DNA of 61,372 bases from an uncultured Balneola sp. (GCA_902529365.1 CABZWK010000013.1:1-61372), one strand, 5' to 3'. Numbered from the stretch's first letter, positions 18,653 through 27,530 are shown. Program-made: numbers and translations. The notes: generated from the sequence alone by a model not told the origin.

Positions 18653-19477
18653 ATGAAAAGTTTAACTGAAAAAAGCTACGAAACCGAACTCAATGCCATT
18701 AAAGCACTGCTGCCCGAATTGGATGAAATTATTCACAAGATCAAAGCCGATAACCAGTTCAAAATCGAGCGTAAAGCTAAAAATGACTTAGTAACCTCCG
18801 CGGATCTTGCCTCTGAGGCATTCATAGTTAATCGGTTGAGTGAATTATTTCCGGATGATGTGATTTGGGCCGAGGAAAATTATGCCCAACCAGAGGAGTT
18901 AGATCAACGAATTTGGATTATAGATCCCATCGATGGCACGACCAATTTTTCACATGGTTTTGCGCCTTATTGTATTTCCATCGCTCTTTGGGACCGAACA
19001 GAATTGGTGCTTGGGTTAGTCTATGAGTTGGCGCATAAACAATGTTTCTATGCTACAAAAGGACAAGGGGCTTATTTGGATGGCTCTGTACTTTCCGTTA
19101 GCCCATGTACACAGCCCGAAGACTCTCTTATAGCTACAGGCTTTCCCTATACGGAATTCTCACAGGTTCATTCATTTTTGACTTTGCTTAAGGTACTGTT
19201 TCAAGAAACTCATGGTGTTCGAAGAGCGGGGGCGGCTTCGTATGATTTATGTGCGGTTGCCGCTGGTTGGGTTGAAGGTTTTTTTGAAGAAGGCTTAAAG
19301 GCATGGGATGTAGCAGCCGGTGGGTTCATTGTTCAAGAAGCGGGGGGATATATTTGCGATTGGAAAGGCGGAGATAAGTGGCTTACCGGAAAGCAAATAA
19401 TTGCAGGGAACAAACCTATAAAAAAATATTTACTCGAACGCATACAAGGTATTTATCCAGGTTTTGGTTCTACGTAA
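18653..19477 (+). CDS. Inositol monophosphatase family protein (SuhB-like)
   Basis: A 274-residue member of the lithium-sensitive, magnesium-dependent phosphatase family. Metal-binding motifs are visible in order: AEEN (about residues 81-84), WIIDPIDGTTNFSHG (about 91-105) and the C-terminal KAWDVAAGGFIVQEAGG. Family substrates include inositol-1-phosphate, histidinol phosphate and other sugar phosphates, so the exact substrate is open. It precedes the agmatine pair by 39 bases and may share their transcript. The N-terminal ~35 residues are helical and rather long, which is not unusual. No Shine-Dalgarno is seen before the ATG. Confidence 0.9.
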   Translation: MKSLTEKSYETELNAIKALLPELDEIIHKIKADNQFKIERKAKNDLVTSADLASEAFIVNRLSELFPDDVIWAEENYAQPEELDQRIWIIDPIDGTTNFSHGFAPYCISIALWDRTELVLGLVYELAHKQCFYATKGQGAYLDGSVLSVSPCTQPEDSLIATGFPYTEFSQVHSFLTLLKVLFQETHGVRRAGAASYDLCAVAAGWVEGFFEEGLKAWDVAAGGFIVQEAGGYICDWKGGDKWLTGKQIIAGNKPIKKYLLERIQGIYPGFGST

Positions 19478-19516
19478 ATTGTAGAGATAATCTTCTATGA
19501 TCCAGAATGTAATTCT

Positions 19517-20422
19517 ATGTCTATGAGTCCATCTATCCATTCAAAGCAAATCCGAGAAGCCACTTTTGCACTCATCCAAATGAGCTGTGGTAACGATCCA
19601 GATGAAAACCGGGAAAAAGCGATTGCCAAGATTCGAATGGCAGCAGAACAGGGAGCACAAGTGATGGTACTACAAGAGTTATTTGCCTCACAATATTTCT
19701 GTTTCACTGAAGATTATGATCATTTTAGCTTAGCAGAGACGATACCTGGGACATCGACTCGAACCTTTTCTGAACTAGCAAAAGAACTAGGGGTGGTTAT
19801 AGTGGCCTCGCTGTTCGAAAAACGGGCTGAAGGACTTTACCACAATACAGCGGTTGTTATCGATGCCGATGGAGAGATGGTTGGAATGTACAGAAAAATG
19901 CACATACCAGACGATCCTGGCTATTACGAGAAATTTTATTTTACTCTGGGTGATCTTGGCTACAAGGTTTTCCACACGCGATTTGGCAGAATAGGAGTGC
20001 TTATTTGTTGGGACCAATGGTATCCAGAAGCGGCTCGATTAACCGCGTTAAAAGGCGCTGATGTGTTAGTGTACCCGACTGCCATTGGATGGGCTCAATC
20101 ACAAGATCCTGAAACCAATGATGAGCAGCATCAAGCTTGGCATACTATACAGCGTTCTCACGCTGTGGCTAATGGAATTCCCGTACTTTCTGTTAACCGA
20201 GTTGGGGTAGAAGGTGACATGCAGTTCTGGGGACAATCATTTGCATGCAATGCCTTTGGTAAGGTGCTTTGTCAAGCCTCTGAAGGCAAAGAAGAATTGT
20301 TGATTCAACCGATTAATTATAGCCAATCGGATGCCTACAGAATTCATTGGCCATTTCTACGAGACCGAAGAATTGACAGTTATCACCCCATTACCAAGCG
20401 GTTTTTAGACGATGAATCCTGA
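19517..20422 (+). CDS. aguB: N-carbamoylputrescine amidase
   Basis: A 301-residue nitrilase-superfamily amidohydrolase. The Glu-Lys-Cys triad is visible: E54 in LQELFASQYF, K127 in YRKMHIPDD and C164 in LICWDQWYPEAARL. The sequence around these residues (FTLGDLGYKVF, PTAIGWAQSQDPE) is that of N-carbamoylputrescine amidases, which make putrescine, CO2 and ammonia. The following gene is agmatine deiminase, overlapping by 11 bases, so the pair encodes the two-step route from agmatine to putrescine. An arginine decarboxylase that would supply agmatine is not in this window. ATG 19517 is chosen; a second ATG lies two codons on. Confidence 0.95.
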   Translation: MSMSPSIHSKQIREATFALIQMSCGNDPDENREKAIAKIRMAAEQGAQVMVLQELFASQYFCFTEDYDHFSLAETIPGTSTRTFSELAKELGVVIVASLFEKRAEGLYHNTAVVIDADGEMVGMYRKMHIPDDPGYYEKFYFTLGDLGYKVFHTRFGRIGVLICWDQWYPEAARLTALKGADVLVYPTAIGWAQSQDPETNDEQHQAWHTIQRSHAVANGIPVLSVNRVGVEGDMQFWGQSFACNAFGKVLCQASEGKEELLIQPINYSQSDAYRIHWPFLRDRRIDSYHPITKRFLDDES

Positions 20423-21587
20423 ATTGAACGCAGACCGGCATTCAGCAGGCGCCAATCAAATACCGTCTAAAGCCTCTTCGTATAAACACACATTTGACCA
20501 TGTAGATACTTCTCGGGTTCACCTCACTGAGATGGGATATCGTTTCCCAGGAGAATTTGAAGCCCATGAGGCAACGTGGTTAAGTTGGCCACACAATCCC
20601 AATACGTGGCCGGGAATGTTGGACAGGATTATTCCTGTTTATGCGGAATTTGCAGTAGGACTTACCCATGAAGAACGAGTTCACATTAATGTTAATACCA
20701 TTAAAATGGCTGAATATGTTCGCGAATTAATTAAGCAGAAAGGAGGGGATTTAAGCAGTCTAGAGTTACATCAATTCCGAACCAACGATGCTTGGTGTCG
20801 CGATCATGGGCCTTGTTTCTTGGTTCGAGATCAGGAAGTTGACTCGTTAATACTGCTGGATTGGGAATACAATGCATGGGGCCAAAAATATCCCCCTTTT
20901 GATCTAGATAATGCAATTCCAGCGCAGGTAGCAAATTTTTTATCCATACCTAGTGTCCGGCCAGGTATTGTAATGGAAGGGGGGGCAATAGAAACCAACG
21001 GCCAGGGTGTTTTAATGACAACCAAGGCATGTTTGTTGAACCCAAACCGTAATCCCAATCTAAATCAATCGCAGATTGAGGGATACTTAGAACGTTTTTA
21101 TGGCGCCAAGGAAATTTGGTGGCTAGGTGATGGTATTGTAGGGGATGATACAGACGGTCATATTGACGATATGACAAGATTTGTCTCACCCAATACCATT
21201 GTTAGTGCTGTAGAGAACAATAGTAAAGATGAAAACTATCAGGCATTACAAGAAAATTGGGAACTCCTCCATGGCTTCTACTTTGCCGATGGTTCTAAAC
21301 CCGAACTTGTTGCACTTCCAATGCCTTCTCCAGTCGTCCATGAAGGGCAACGATTACCTGCTTCCTATGCAAACTTTTATATTAGCAATGATTCTGTTTG
21401 GGTTCCTATCTTTGACGACCCTAATGATGAGCAAGCTATAGGTGTTTTACAGGAGTTTTTTACTAATAAAGTGGTACGAGGAATAAATGCACGTGAATTA
21501 ATTTGGGGACTTGGAGCCTTTCATTGCCTTAGTCAACAACAGCCTGTAAGTTTTTTAAACCAGAATAGAGTCGTTACTCTAGGTTAA
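20412..21587 (+). CDS. aguA: Agmatine deiminase
   Basis: A 391-residue peptidyl-arginine-deiminase-family enzyme converting agmatine to N-carbamoylputrescine. Family motifs are WLSWPHNPNTWPG, NDAWCRDHGPCFLV, MEGGAIETNGQG, GDDTDGHIDDMTRF and the catalytic cysteine in GAFHCLSQQQP (C372). The ATG at 20412 lies inside the aguB end and gives a polar leader of about 40 residues; an ATG at 20532 (MGYRFPGEF) matches the usual family start, so the true N-terminus is uncertain. The loop before the catalytic Cys reads GLGAFHC where many relatives have GGGNIHC. Overlap with aguB suggests coupled translation. Confidence 0.95.
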   Translation: MNPELNADRHSAGANQIPSKASSYKHTFDHVDTSRVHLTEMGYRFPGEFEAHEATWLSWPHNPNTWPGMLDRIIPVYAEFAVGLTHEERVHINVNTIKMAEYVRELIKQKGGDLSSLELHQFRTNDAWCRDHGPCFLVRDQEVDSLILLDWEYNAWGQKYPPFDLDNAIPAQVANFLSIPSVRPGIVMEGGAIETNGQGVLMTTKACLLNPNRNPNLNQSQIEGYLERFYGAKEIWWLGDGIVGDDTDGHIDDMTRFVSPNTIVSAVENNSKDENYQALQENWELLHGFYFADGSKPELVALPMPSPVVHEGQRLPASYANFYISNDSVWVPIFDDPNDEQAIGVLQEFFTNKVVRGINARELIWGLGAFHCLSQQQPVSFLNQNRVVTLG

Positions 21588-21624
21588 ACGAGCTTTCTTC
21601 GAATGCTTGGGCCAATGATACTGT

Positions 21625-22422
21625 TTATTTCATACGACGAACTGCAACCCGCTTGAATTCGATTTTGTCCCCATGATCTTGGAGGGAAATGTGTCCGATT
21701 CCTGCTTTGGCCCAATCAGCATCGTCATTCCACTTGCTTTGCAGTTTACGTTGGAGAAAATCGGCGCTTTTGAGATTATATTGGAGAACTAATTCTCCGT
21801 TTAACCAGTGCTCAACTTCGTTATCAAGTACTCTTATTCCTGCTACATTCCATTGCTCTGCGGATAGGTAAGGTGATGAATTGGGTGCATACATATCATA
21901 CAAAGAGGCTACTTGACGATGAGGAAGTGATTCAGAGGGAGCTAATTCGTTGTCTAATAATTGGTATTCAGGCCCGGTTTCATAGTCATCTTTGTAGTCG
22001 CTTCCTTGGATCACATGATACATGATACCGCTATTTCCACCAGGTGATATTCTATAGTGGACTTCTAACTCAAAGTTATCGAAGAGGTCTCTACTCACAA
22101 TGGATTGACCAAATCCCGTATTTTTTTCAACCGCATCTCCTTGTTTTGAAACAATGAGTATTCCATCGATAATTTCCCATTTTTCCGGTATAGCTTCCTC
22201 ATTAAACCCAGTCCAGGCATCAATAGTTGAGTGGGTTTGCGAATCAAACAATACGACCCAATCCGAGATAGATTCAGCCTTTATTTTTGGTTCTAAAGAG
22301 TTCTTAGTCTCATCAGCCACCTTGTCTTTAGATGTTTCGGGGGTGTTACTGCACCCGTTAAACCCAAGTATTATAAGAACGCTTAAAAGCAATAAATAGG
22401 GGGGATTTTTTAACATATCCAT
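21625..22422 (-). CDS. DUF1080 (3-keto-disaccharide hydrolase domain) lipoprotein
   Basis: A 265-residue lipoprotein (lipobox ending FNGC, Cys24). After a charged linker, residues ~50-265 form a DUF1080 / 3-keto-disaccharide hydrolase-type concanavalin-like jelly roll: WVVLFDSQTHSTIDAWTGF, IIDGILIVSKQG, FELEVHYRISPGGNSGIMYHV, GPEYQLLDN and the ending GHISLQDHGDKIEFKRVAVR. Some members act on 3-keto-glycosides, others only bind carbohydrate, so activity is not certain. It is the last gene of the minus-strand unit and starts four bases after the LptA-like gene. It converges with aguA, separated by 37 bases without a clear terminator hairpin. Confidence 0.88.
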   Translation of the reverse strand: MDMLKNPPYLLLLSVLIILGFNGCSNTPETSKDKVADETKNSLEPKIKAESISDWVVLFDSQTHSTIDAWTGFNEEAIPEKWEIIDGILIVSKQGDAVEKNTGFGQSIVSRDLFDNFELEVHYRISPGGNSGIMYHVIQGSDYKDDYETGPEYQLLDNELAPSESLPHRQVASLYDMYAPNSSPYLSAEQWNVAGIRVLDNEVEHWLNGELVLQYNLKSADFLQRKLQSKWNDDADWAKAGIGHISLQDHGDKIEFKRVAVRRMK

Positions 22423-22425
22423 TGA

Positions 22426-24009
22426 TTATTTTGGATTAAAATTAACACTTTTTTTATCGTTTACATATTGTTGGAATCGATAGGGTAAGATAAATGCGGG
22501 TTCATTTGGTACGGCATCAAAACGATACTCCAAATCAATAGAAGGTTTACTAGGACGATCATTCGGATTCCAACGAAAGCCTTCCAGTCTCCGTAGAGAA
22601 AGGCTGCTGTCTTCTTCAAAAACAAAGCCTTGAGATGCAGTAGCAGCTAATTCATCAATGTCATCATCCACAAAACGTATATTCGCTAGAGGAGTGTTTA
22701 ATTCAATGGCCCCATCGTTTACTTCCTCTTCATTTTGGGTGAAATAAAGAATGGTTACATTAGGTTCTAAGGTCATGGTATGAAGCCGTCCGTCTATAAA
22801 CCGAGTTATTACCGTGTCGGCTTTTAGTTGATTAAAACGTCCCGATTTCTCTGCTCTAACAGTAACAAAGGCCTCATTAAGTAGGTATAGTAGGCTTAGT
22901 TCATTACTATCGGTTTGGGCAATAATGGTTTTTGCATTTAGTTCGGTATTATCATACCAGGCGATGGGTTGCCCAGTTAAGGTGAATTCTTCGAGCTCGG
23001 AATCGTATTGTAAACTGTCTGAACGGGTAGAAAAGTTAGTACTCCAGCTTTGACTCAGTGAGTCACTTTGAAATGTGAAAGTGCTATCTTTGTCGTACAC
23101 CTTAACAATGGGAGCAAATACAAAGGTTGTATCAGATTCGATATTGGTATTGCTTTCTGGCGTTGGATCATCTGGCGTATTGATTTCTGCCGTGTTGATT
23201 TCTGGCATTGGACCATCTAGCGTATTATTAGCTGCAGAATCAATTGTTCGTATAACTGCATTTCCAATGAGTTGACGGAAGCCTGTGGAGTCTGCGTAGA
23301 TTGAATCGGCCCGTATACGTTGCTGATCGCTAAGATTATCAATAAGTACATTACCGGATAAGTAACTTCTCTTTGACTTACGTGCGAGGGTCATGAAGTC
23401 ACTCTCCGCATATTCTTCCTCGGTAAGCAGTTGCACATGCTCAATAAAGAGGGCACTATCTTGTTCTTCAAAATAGGTTCCCCTGTTAGCCGTAAGTACT
23501 CCTGTGCTATCTACAAGCCTGATGCCATAAGTGAAGTAAGCAATTTTTTCTTCGAAATTGTAATCTACAGAGGTACCAAATAGACGAGTATTCTCCTGCT
23601 CAATAATAACCCTACCTCTGAAGAGGCTTCGTTCGTTTTTACTAAAATAGCGAAGCGAATCGGTCCAAATAATGGCATTATCTGTTTCAATTTGAAGGTT
23701 ACCAATCGCTAGTAATTCACTGCGATCTAAGTATCGATAAGCTGTATCACATACCATGGCTAAACCATCTACGGTGAGACGTGCCTGAATTAAGCGTTGA
23801 ACAGGCTCTTGTTTGTAGATGGTTCGTTCGGCTGATTCGAAACGCAATAATTCAACAACATTTTGTGCCTTTAATGGACTGCTAACTATGCTAAATAACA
23901 CCCCAATGCCACCCAGAAGTAAGAGTAAGCTCCGTTGAGTATTCGCTGAAGGCGCCCAACAATTTTTTATTCGGCAATAGGCACGCTTAATCGATGACAA
24001 CAGTACCAC
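22426..24009 (-). CDS. LptA/OstA-like lipopolysaccharide transport protein
   Basis: A 527-residue protein that I assign to the OstA/LptA beta-jellyroll family. A signal anchor lies at about residues 25-48 (ending SPLKAQ). The mature part repeats the short strands typical of OstA domains: LTVDGLAMVCDTAYRYLDRSELLAIGNLQI, then FRGRVIIEQENTRLFG, LSGNVLIDN and RADSIYADSTGFRQLIGNAVI. A Pro/Asn/Thr-rich linker (about residues 265-290) with near-repeats such as PEINTAEINTPDDPTPESNT separates two such blocks. It follows lptC with a 23-base overlap, which supports a role in carrying LPS across the periplasm. E. coli LptA has about 185 residues; this long form is usual for Bacteroidota-like lineages. 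Confidence 0.85.
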   Translation of the reverse strand: MVLLSSIKRAYCRIKNCWAPSANTQRSLLLLLGGIGVLFSIVSSPLKAQNVVELLRFESAERTIYKQEPVQRLIQARLTVDGLAMVCDTAYRYLDRSELLAIGNLQIETDNAIIWTDSLRYFSKNERSLFRGRVIIEQENTRLFGTSVDYNFEEKIAYFTYGIRLVDSTGVLTANRGTYFEEQDSALFIEHVQLLTEEEYAESDFMTLARKSKRSYLSGNVLIDNLSDQQRIRADSIYADSTGFRQLIGNAVIRTIDSAANNTLDGPMPEINTAEINTPDDPTPESNTNIESDTTFVFAPIVKVYDKDSTFTFQSDSLSQSWSTNFSTRSDSLQYDSELEEFTLTGQPIAWYDNTELNAKTIIAQTDSNELSLLYLLNEAFVTVRAEKSGRFNQLKADTVITRFIDGRLHTMTLEPNVTILYFTQNEEEVNDGAIELNTPLANIRFVDDDIDELAATASQGFVFEEDSSLSLRRLEGFRWNPNDRPSKPSIDLEYRFDAVPNEPAFILPYRFQQYVNDKKSVNFNPK

Positions 24010-24556
24010 CCCCTTCGTTTAAAGTGTACTCACTTAAATCTGTATTCCCTTCAAAACCTAAAGCAGAAATACTATCCGGAGGAGCAATAAAGGTTACAAA
24101 TAGGGGAGTGCTCATACGATCCTGAAAACGCTGCCATTTTAGATAGTCAGATCTCAAGATTTTTTCCTCCATTGTGTTAATTTCAACATCGTAATACATT
24201 TCAAATACTCCAACTGACGACCTGTAAAGAGCACTATCACAGGTTATAGTGCTCTGTAATTCGCCTGTTGCTTCGTCATAGATAGTTATTAAAATAGGTC
24301 CTGATATTTCAGTAAAGCTTTCCTCATTATTCTCTACAAATTTTGCATAACTAGCTTCTAAATCGAGTACTTTTCGACCCTCATCCATTAGATTTAGACG
24401 GAATCCCCAACTTTCAGAAGAACCGATTTTATCCGCTTGTAATACCTGATCAATCTGTTGGGTATCAAATTCGGATAAATCCTGACAGGAAATTAGTGCA
24501 ACACTAATGGCGGTACAGAAAATGAACGTGATATGAGTAAGATGAAGTCTATTCAT
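23987..24556 (-). CDS. lptC: LPS export protein LptC-like lipoprotein
   Basis: A 189-residue protein with a lipoprotein-type signal (VALISC, Cys24). The mature part is a single beta-jellyroll domain: WGFRLNLMDEGRKVLDLEASYAKF, ISGPILITIYDEATGELQSTITCDSALYRSSVGVFEMYYDVEINT. This is the LptC order of strands, which passes LPS from the inner-membrane LptBFG complex to LptA. E. coli LptC is membrane anchored rather than a lipoprotein; the lipid-anchored version is common in Bacteroidota-like genomes. It overlaps the LptA-like gene by 23 bases and starts 9 bases after upp ends. Confidence 0.85.
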   Translation of the reverse strand: MNRLHLTHITFIFCTAISVALISCQDLSEFDTQQIDQVLQADKIGSSESWGFRLNLMDEGRKVLDLEASYAKFVENNEESFTEISGPILITIYDEATGELQSTITCDSALYRSSVGVFEMYYDVEINTMEEKILRSDYLKWQRFQDRMSTPLFVTFIAPPDSISALGFEGNTDLSEYTLNEGGGTVVID

Positions 24557-24565
24557 AACAATTAG

Positions 24566-25207
24566 TTATGAAGGGGTAGTGCCAAAGTACCGGTCTCCTG
24601 CATCACCGAGTCCAGGAAGGATATACGCGTTCTCATTCAATTCACGATCGAGGTAGGTGGTAATAATAGGGACATCGGGATGATTGTTATGCACCTTCTC
24701 AACACCTTCTGGAACTGCAATTACACAAGTGAAAACAATATCATTTGCTCCGTTTTCTTTTAAGTAGCTAATTGCATGGGATGCACTACCGCCTGTGGCA
24801 AGCATAGGATCAACTACGATACATGTTCCATGATCTAGTCCTTCGGGTAAATTGTCGTAGTAATTAATAGGCTCATGTGTTTGGTGATCACGGTACACAC
24901 CAATATGGCCTACTTTGGCATTGGGCACGAAATGTAGGATTCCTTGAACCAAACTCAAACCTGCTCTGAGTATGGGAACAACATGAACGGTTTTATCCAA
25001 CATCACCCCCGAAGTAAGTTCCAGGGGTGTTTGAACCTGTACATCCTTGGTACTTACGTGCGAGAGTGCATGATATCCTAAAATACCCCCCAATTTATCC
25101 ATTGCTTCTCTGAACGCTTGAACTCCTGAGTGTTGATCTCTGAGTTTGGTTATGTAGAGATGGACTAGGGGGTGTTCAATTACCTGCAGATACTTGTTTT
25201 GAGGCAT
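24566..25207 (-). CDS. upp: Uracil phosphoribosyltransferase
   Basis: A 213-residue salvage enzyme making UMP from uracil and PRPP. The PRPP-binding loop is CIVVDPMLATGGSASHAI, and VPILRAGLSLVQGILHFVPNAKVGHIGVYRD and LPGLGDAGDRYFGT are uracil PRTase hallmarks. I start at the ATG at 25207 (MPQNKYLQVIEHPL), two bases from the end of the symporter frame (TGATATG), which gives the standard length; the frame extends a further 20 codons upstream but only into the symporter gene. It probably depends on translational coupling with the symporter gene. No regulator is seen. Confidence 0.95.
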   Translation of the reverse strand: MPQNKYLQVIEHPLVHLYITKLRDQHSGVQAFREAMDKLGGILGYHALSHVSTKDVQVQTPLELTSGVMLDKTVHVVPILRAGLSLVQGILHFVPNAKVGHIGVYRDHQTHEPINYYDNLPEGLDHGTCIVVDPMLATGGSASHAISYLKENGANDIVFTCVIAVPEGVEKVHNNHPDVPIITTYLDRELNENAYILPGLGDAGDRYFGTTPS

Positions 25208-25208
25208 A

Positions 25209-26849
25209 TCATTCCGTGCCTTGATTTTCTTTGTAGGAATCAAAGTAGGTTTTTGTTGCTTTTGCAACTACACCAGAAAGGGCAAATAAGGCGATTATGT
25301 TAGGGAAAGTCATAAGTCCCAATGCAATATCTCCAATGGCCCATACCGTTTCAAGGGCTAATATAGCTCCTAAGAAGTGCATGACTAAATACACCATTTT
25401 ATAATAAATGATGGAAGAATCACCAGCTAAGTACTGAATAGAGCGGTCCCCATAATAACTCCAACTAATGGCGGTGGAGACTCCAAACAAAATCACGCAT
25501 ATGGTGACGATATATTTACCACCGGCAAACAAGGGGGAGAGACCTTTCTCAAAAGCCAATGCGGTTAAAGGTGCTCCATTCTCTACAATACTAGTTTGAA
25601 GTTCACCTAAGTTTTCACCGGTCAATTTTTGAATAGTCACAGATCCGTCTTCTAAGACAACAATTTGGCCACTAAATAGTTCTTCTCTGTCTGTGTCTGT
25701 GTAAAATTCTCCGTATGAATAATCATTCCGAAGAATATCACCATTGACAGGAATACCGTTTGATATGGTTAAAATGGTACTTTCGTCGTCTATTTCAAAG
25801 CTAGCTTCTAAGGCGTTGGTAGTAAAAACAGTCGGGTGTTTTTGCTCCCATACTCCAGTACTTACAATGACCAAACCGGTCATGGTACAAACCACAAGAG
25901 TATCAATAAAAGGCTCTAAAAGGGCAACAACTCCCTCACGAACGGGCTCTTTAGTTTTTGCAGCGCCATGAGCAATGGGTGCGGAACCCTGACCCGCTTC
26001 ATTTGAAAATAAACCTCTTTTGATACCCCACACTAAGGTAGTTAAAAACAAGCCCGAACCAATTCCAAAAGCACCTGCCTTAGGTGTAAAGGCATATTCA
26101 ATGATTGTTCCGAATGCTGGTAGTACTTTTTCAACATTCAATAATAATATAATGAGCGCTCCAAGTACATATATAATTGCCATTACGGGCATTAAACTTG
26201 CGGTTACTCGACCAATACGTTTGATTCCACCTACTATAACGAATCCAACCACAGAGGCTGTTGCTAGCCCAGTAATCCATCCTGGGATAAGAAAGGTGGC
26301 TTTCATAGTGTCAGCCACGGTATTTGCCTGTACGGCATTTCCAGTTAAGAAAGAACATATAACGGCCATAGCAGCAAAGAAGACGGCTAACCACTTCCAC
26401 TGTTCACCTAGACCTTTTTCGATGTAATACATAGGACCACCAGAGACCGACCCATCACTATTTTGTATTCGGTATTTCACGGCCAGAGTACACTCAGTAT
26501 ATTTAACTGCCATACCAAAAAAAGCGGTAACCCACATCCAAAATAATGCTCCTGGGCCACCATAATGTATGGCAATGGCAACACCTGCAATGTTACCAAT
26601 CCCCACGGTAGCTGATAAGGCTGTAGTCAATGCTTGAAAGTGATTGACGTCCCCGATTGCGTCAGGATGGTCAAATTTTCCCATCACGGTTAAAATCCCA
26701 TGCTTAAAATGTCTTATTTGAACAAAGCCTAATCGAAGAGTGATAAAAATTCCAAAACTGAGTAGTACGGCAACCATGAACGGGAAGAAGGATGGAGTGC
26801 TCCAAACCAAATCATTTAACGTGCCAACTATATTCTCAAAAGTTTCCAT
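25209..26849 (-). CDS. Sodium/alanine symporter, AGCS family, with an inserted soluble domain
   Basis: A 546-residue inner-membrane cation/amino-acid symporter. The N-terminal core has the AGCS landmarks: RLGFVQIRHF, HFQALTTALSATVGIGNIAGVA, GGPGALFWMWVTAFFGMAVKY and GPMYYIEKGLG. NEAGQGSAPIAH follows near residue 290. Between STGVW (about 335) and GAPLTALAFEKG (about 425) there is an insert of ~85 polar residues predicted to be beta-rich (IDDESTILTISNGI, GQIVVLEDGSVTIQKL) where most AGCS members have a short loop; this accounts for the length above the usual ~450-490. It is the first gene of the operon with upp and lptC. Substrate is probably alanine or glycine with sodium. Confidence 0.92.
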   Translation of the reverse strand: METFENIVGTLNDLVWSTPSFFPFMVAVLLSFGIFITLRLGFVQIRHFKHGILTVMGKFDHPDAIGDVNHFQALTTALSATVGIGNIAGVAIAIHYGGPGALFWMWVTAFFGMAVKYTECTLAVKYRIQNSDGSVSGGPMYYIEKGLGEQWKWLAVFFAAMAVICSFLTGNAVQANTVADTMKATFLIPGWITGLATASVVGFVIVGGIKRIGRVTASLMPVMAIIYVLGALIILLLNVEKVLPAFGTIIEYAFTPKAGAFGIGSGLFLTTLVWGIKRGLFSNEAGQGSAPIAHGAAKTKEPVREGVVALLEPFIDTLVVCTMTGLVIVSTGVWEQKHPTVFTTNALEASFEIDDESTILTISNGIPVNGDILRNDYSYGEFYTDTDREELFSGQIVVLEDGSVTIQKLTGENLGELQTSIVENGAPLTALAFEKGLSPLFAGGKYIVTICVILFGVSTAISWSYYGDRSIQYLAGDSSIIYYKMVYLVMHFLGAILALETVWAIGDIALGLMTFPNIIALFALSGVVAKATKTYFDSYKENQGTE

Positions 26850-27046
26850 GTGCTAGTAGATGTGGTGATTATTGGTTATCTATTGTTGAAACATACCAAT
26901 CAAAGTAATAAAGATTTTGGAAAGTATACGTGAGATTAATTAATAATGAGAATGGAGGATTAATTTTTAGAGAATGAACGATTTAATGAAGAACTGTCGT
27001 TACTAAATTACAATTTCCTCTAAGTTATTAAAATAATAGGCTTATT

Positions 27047-27334
27047 ATGACAAAGTCAGACATAGTAGATATCATATCCTCGTCGGTTGGTTTAACTAAA
27101 ATAGAAACAGAAGCGGTGGTAAACGGCTTTATGGAAACAGTTATCGATGCCATGAAAAGAGGAGAACATATTGAACTTCGAGGTTTTGGTAGCTTTAAAG
27201 TTGTAAAGCGTGCTCAAAGAGTAGCGAGAAATCCAAAAACGAACGAAGAGGTTATTGTACCTGAACAGTATGCCCCTATTTTAAAAATCTCGAAAGATTT
27301 TAAAGAGTCGGTAAATAAAACGCTTTCTATGTAA
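27047..27334 (+). CDS. HU-family DNA-binding protein
   Basis: A 95-residue histone-like protein of the HU/IHF superfamily. It opens with MTKSDIVDIISSSVGLTK and has the GEHIELRGFGSFKVVKR core, then the DNA-contacting arm RVARNPKTNEEV (about residues 61-72) that inserts into the minor groove. HU and IHF subunits cannot be told apart with confidence; the arm sequence ARNPKT fits both. The ~200 bases upstream, shared with the divergent symporter, show no recognisable operator. A 9-bp AT-rich hairpin follows the stop immediately. Confidence 0.95.
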   Translation: MTKSDIVDIISSSVGLTKIETEAVVNGFMETVIDAMKRGEHIELRGFGSFKVVKRAQRVARNPKTNEEVIVPEQYAPILKISKDFKESVNKTLSM

Positions 27335-27359
27335 ATTTGAATTATTTTAGAATTCAAAT
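27335..27359 (+). terminator. Perfect 9-bp hairpin immediately after the HU gene
   Basis: ATTTGAATT and AATTCAAAT pair perfectly around a 7-base loop (ATTTTAG), starting on the base after the HU stop codon. The stem is AT-rich and no T-run follows, so it is a weak intrinsic terminator candidate or a 3'-end protecting structure rather than a proven terminator. Confidence 0.4.
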
Positions 27360-27390
27360 AGGCTTTACTAGAATAAATCCCTATATTTCT

Positions 27391-27398
27391 TATATTTG
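27391..27398 (+). promoter_or_regulatory. Candidate Bacteroidota-type -7 element (TATATTTG)
   Basis: TATATTTG fits the TAnnTTTG -7 consensus known for the primary sigma factor of Bacteroidota. It ends 34 bases before the mini-protein start. No good TTG -33 element sits 19-21 bases upstream (only TTTACT at about 27364), so this is a partial match. Confidence 0.3.
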
Positions 27399-27432
27399 AA
27401 AATTAACGTAAATAGTTTACAGGATACCAAGT

Positions 27433-27525
27433 ATGCCAAGTGGTAAAAAAAGAAAACGCGCTAAAATAGCTAAGCACAAGCGAAAAAAACGATTACGCAA
27501 GAATCGTCATAAGAAGAAAAAATGA
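27433..27525 (+). CDS. AURKAIP1/COX24-type mini-protein (30 residues)
   Basis: A 30-residue, extremely basic peptide, MPSGKKRKRAKIAKHKRKKR..., with Lys, Arg and His forming most of the chain. This is the small conserved AURKAIP1/COX24-domain protein annotated in many Bacteroidota, related to the mitochondrial small-subunit protein mS38. A role as a ribosome-bound protein is likely from that family and from its composition, but it is not shown by sequence alone. It lies between the HU gene and a clear terminator, so it is the last gene of its transcript. Its size is why automatic gene calling can miss it. Confidence 0.85.
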   Translation: MPSGKKRKRAKIAKHKRKKRLRKNRHKKKK

Positions 27526-27530
27526 TTTTT

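Noticed and set aside
18529-18669. 46-residue frame starting MKALVSICPP across the repeat region
   Set aside because: Overlaps the next start, has a basic composition caused by the purine repeats and no other support.
26020-26427. 135-residue plus-strand frame opposite the AGCS symporter
   Set aside because: Entirely antisense to a recognised transporter, no motif, no start signal.
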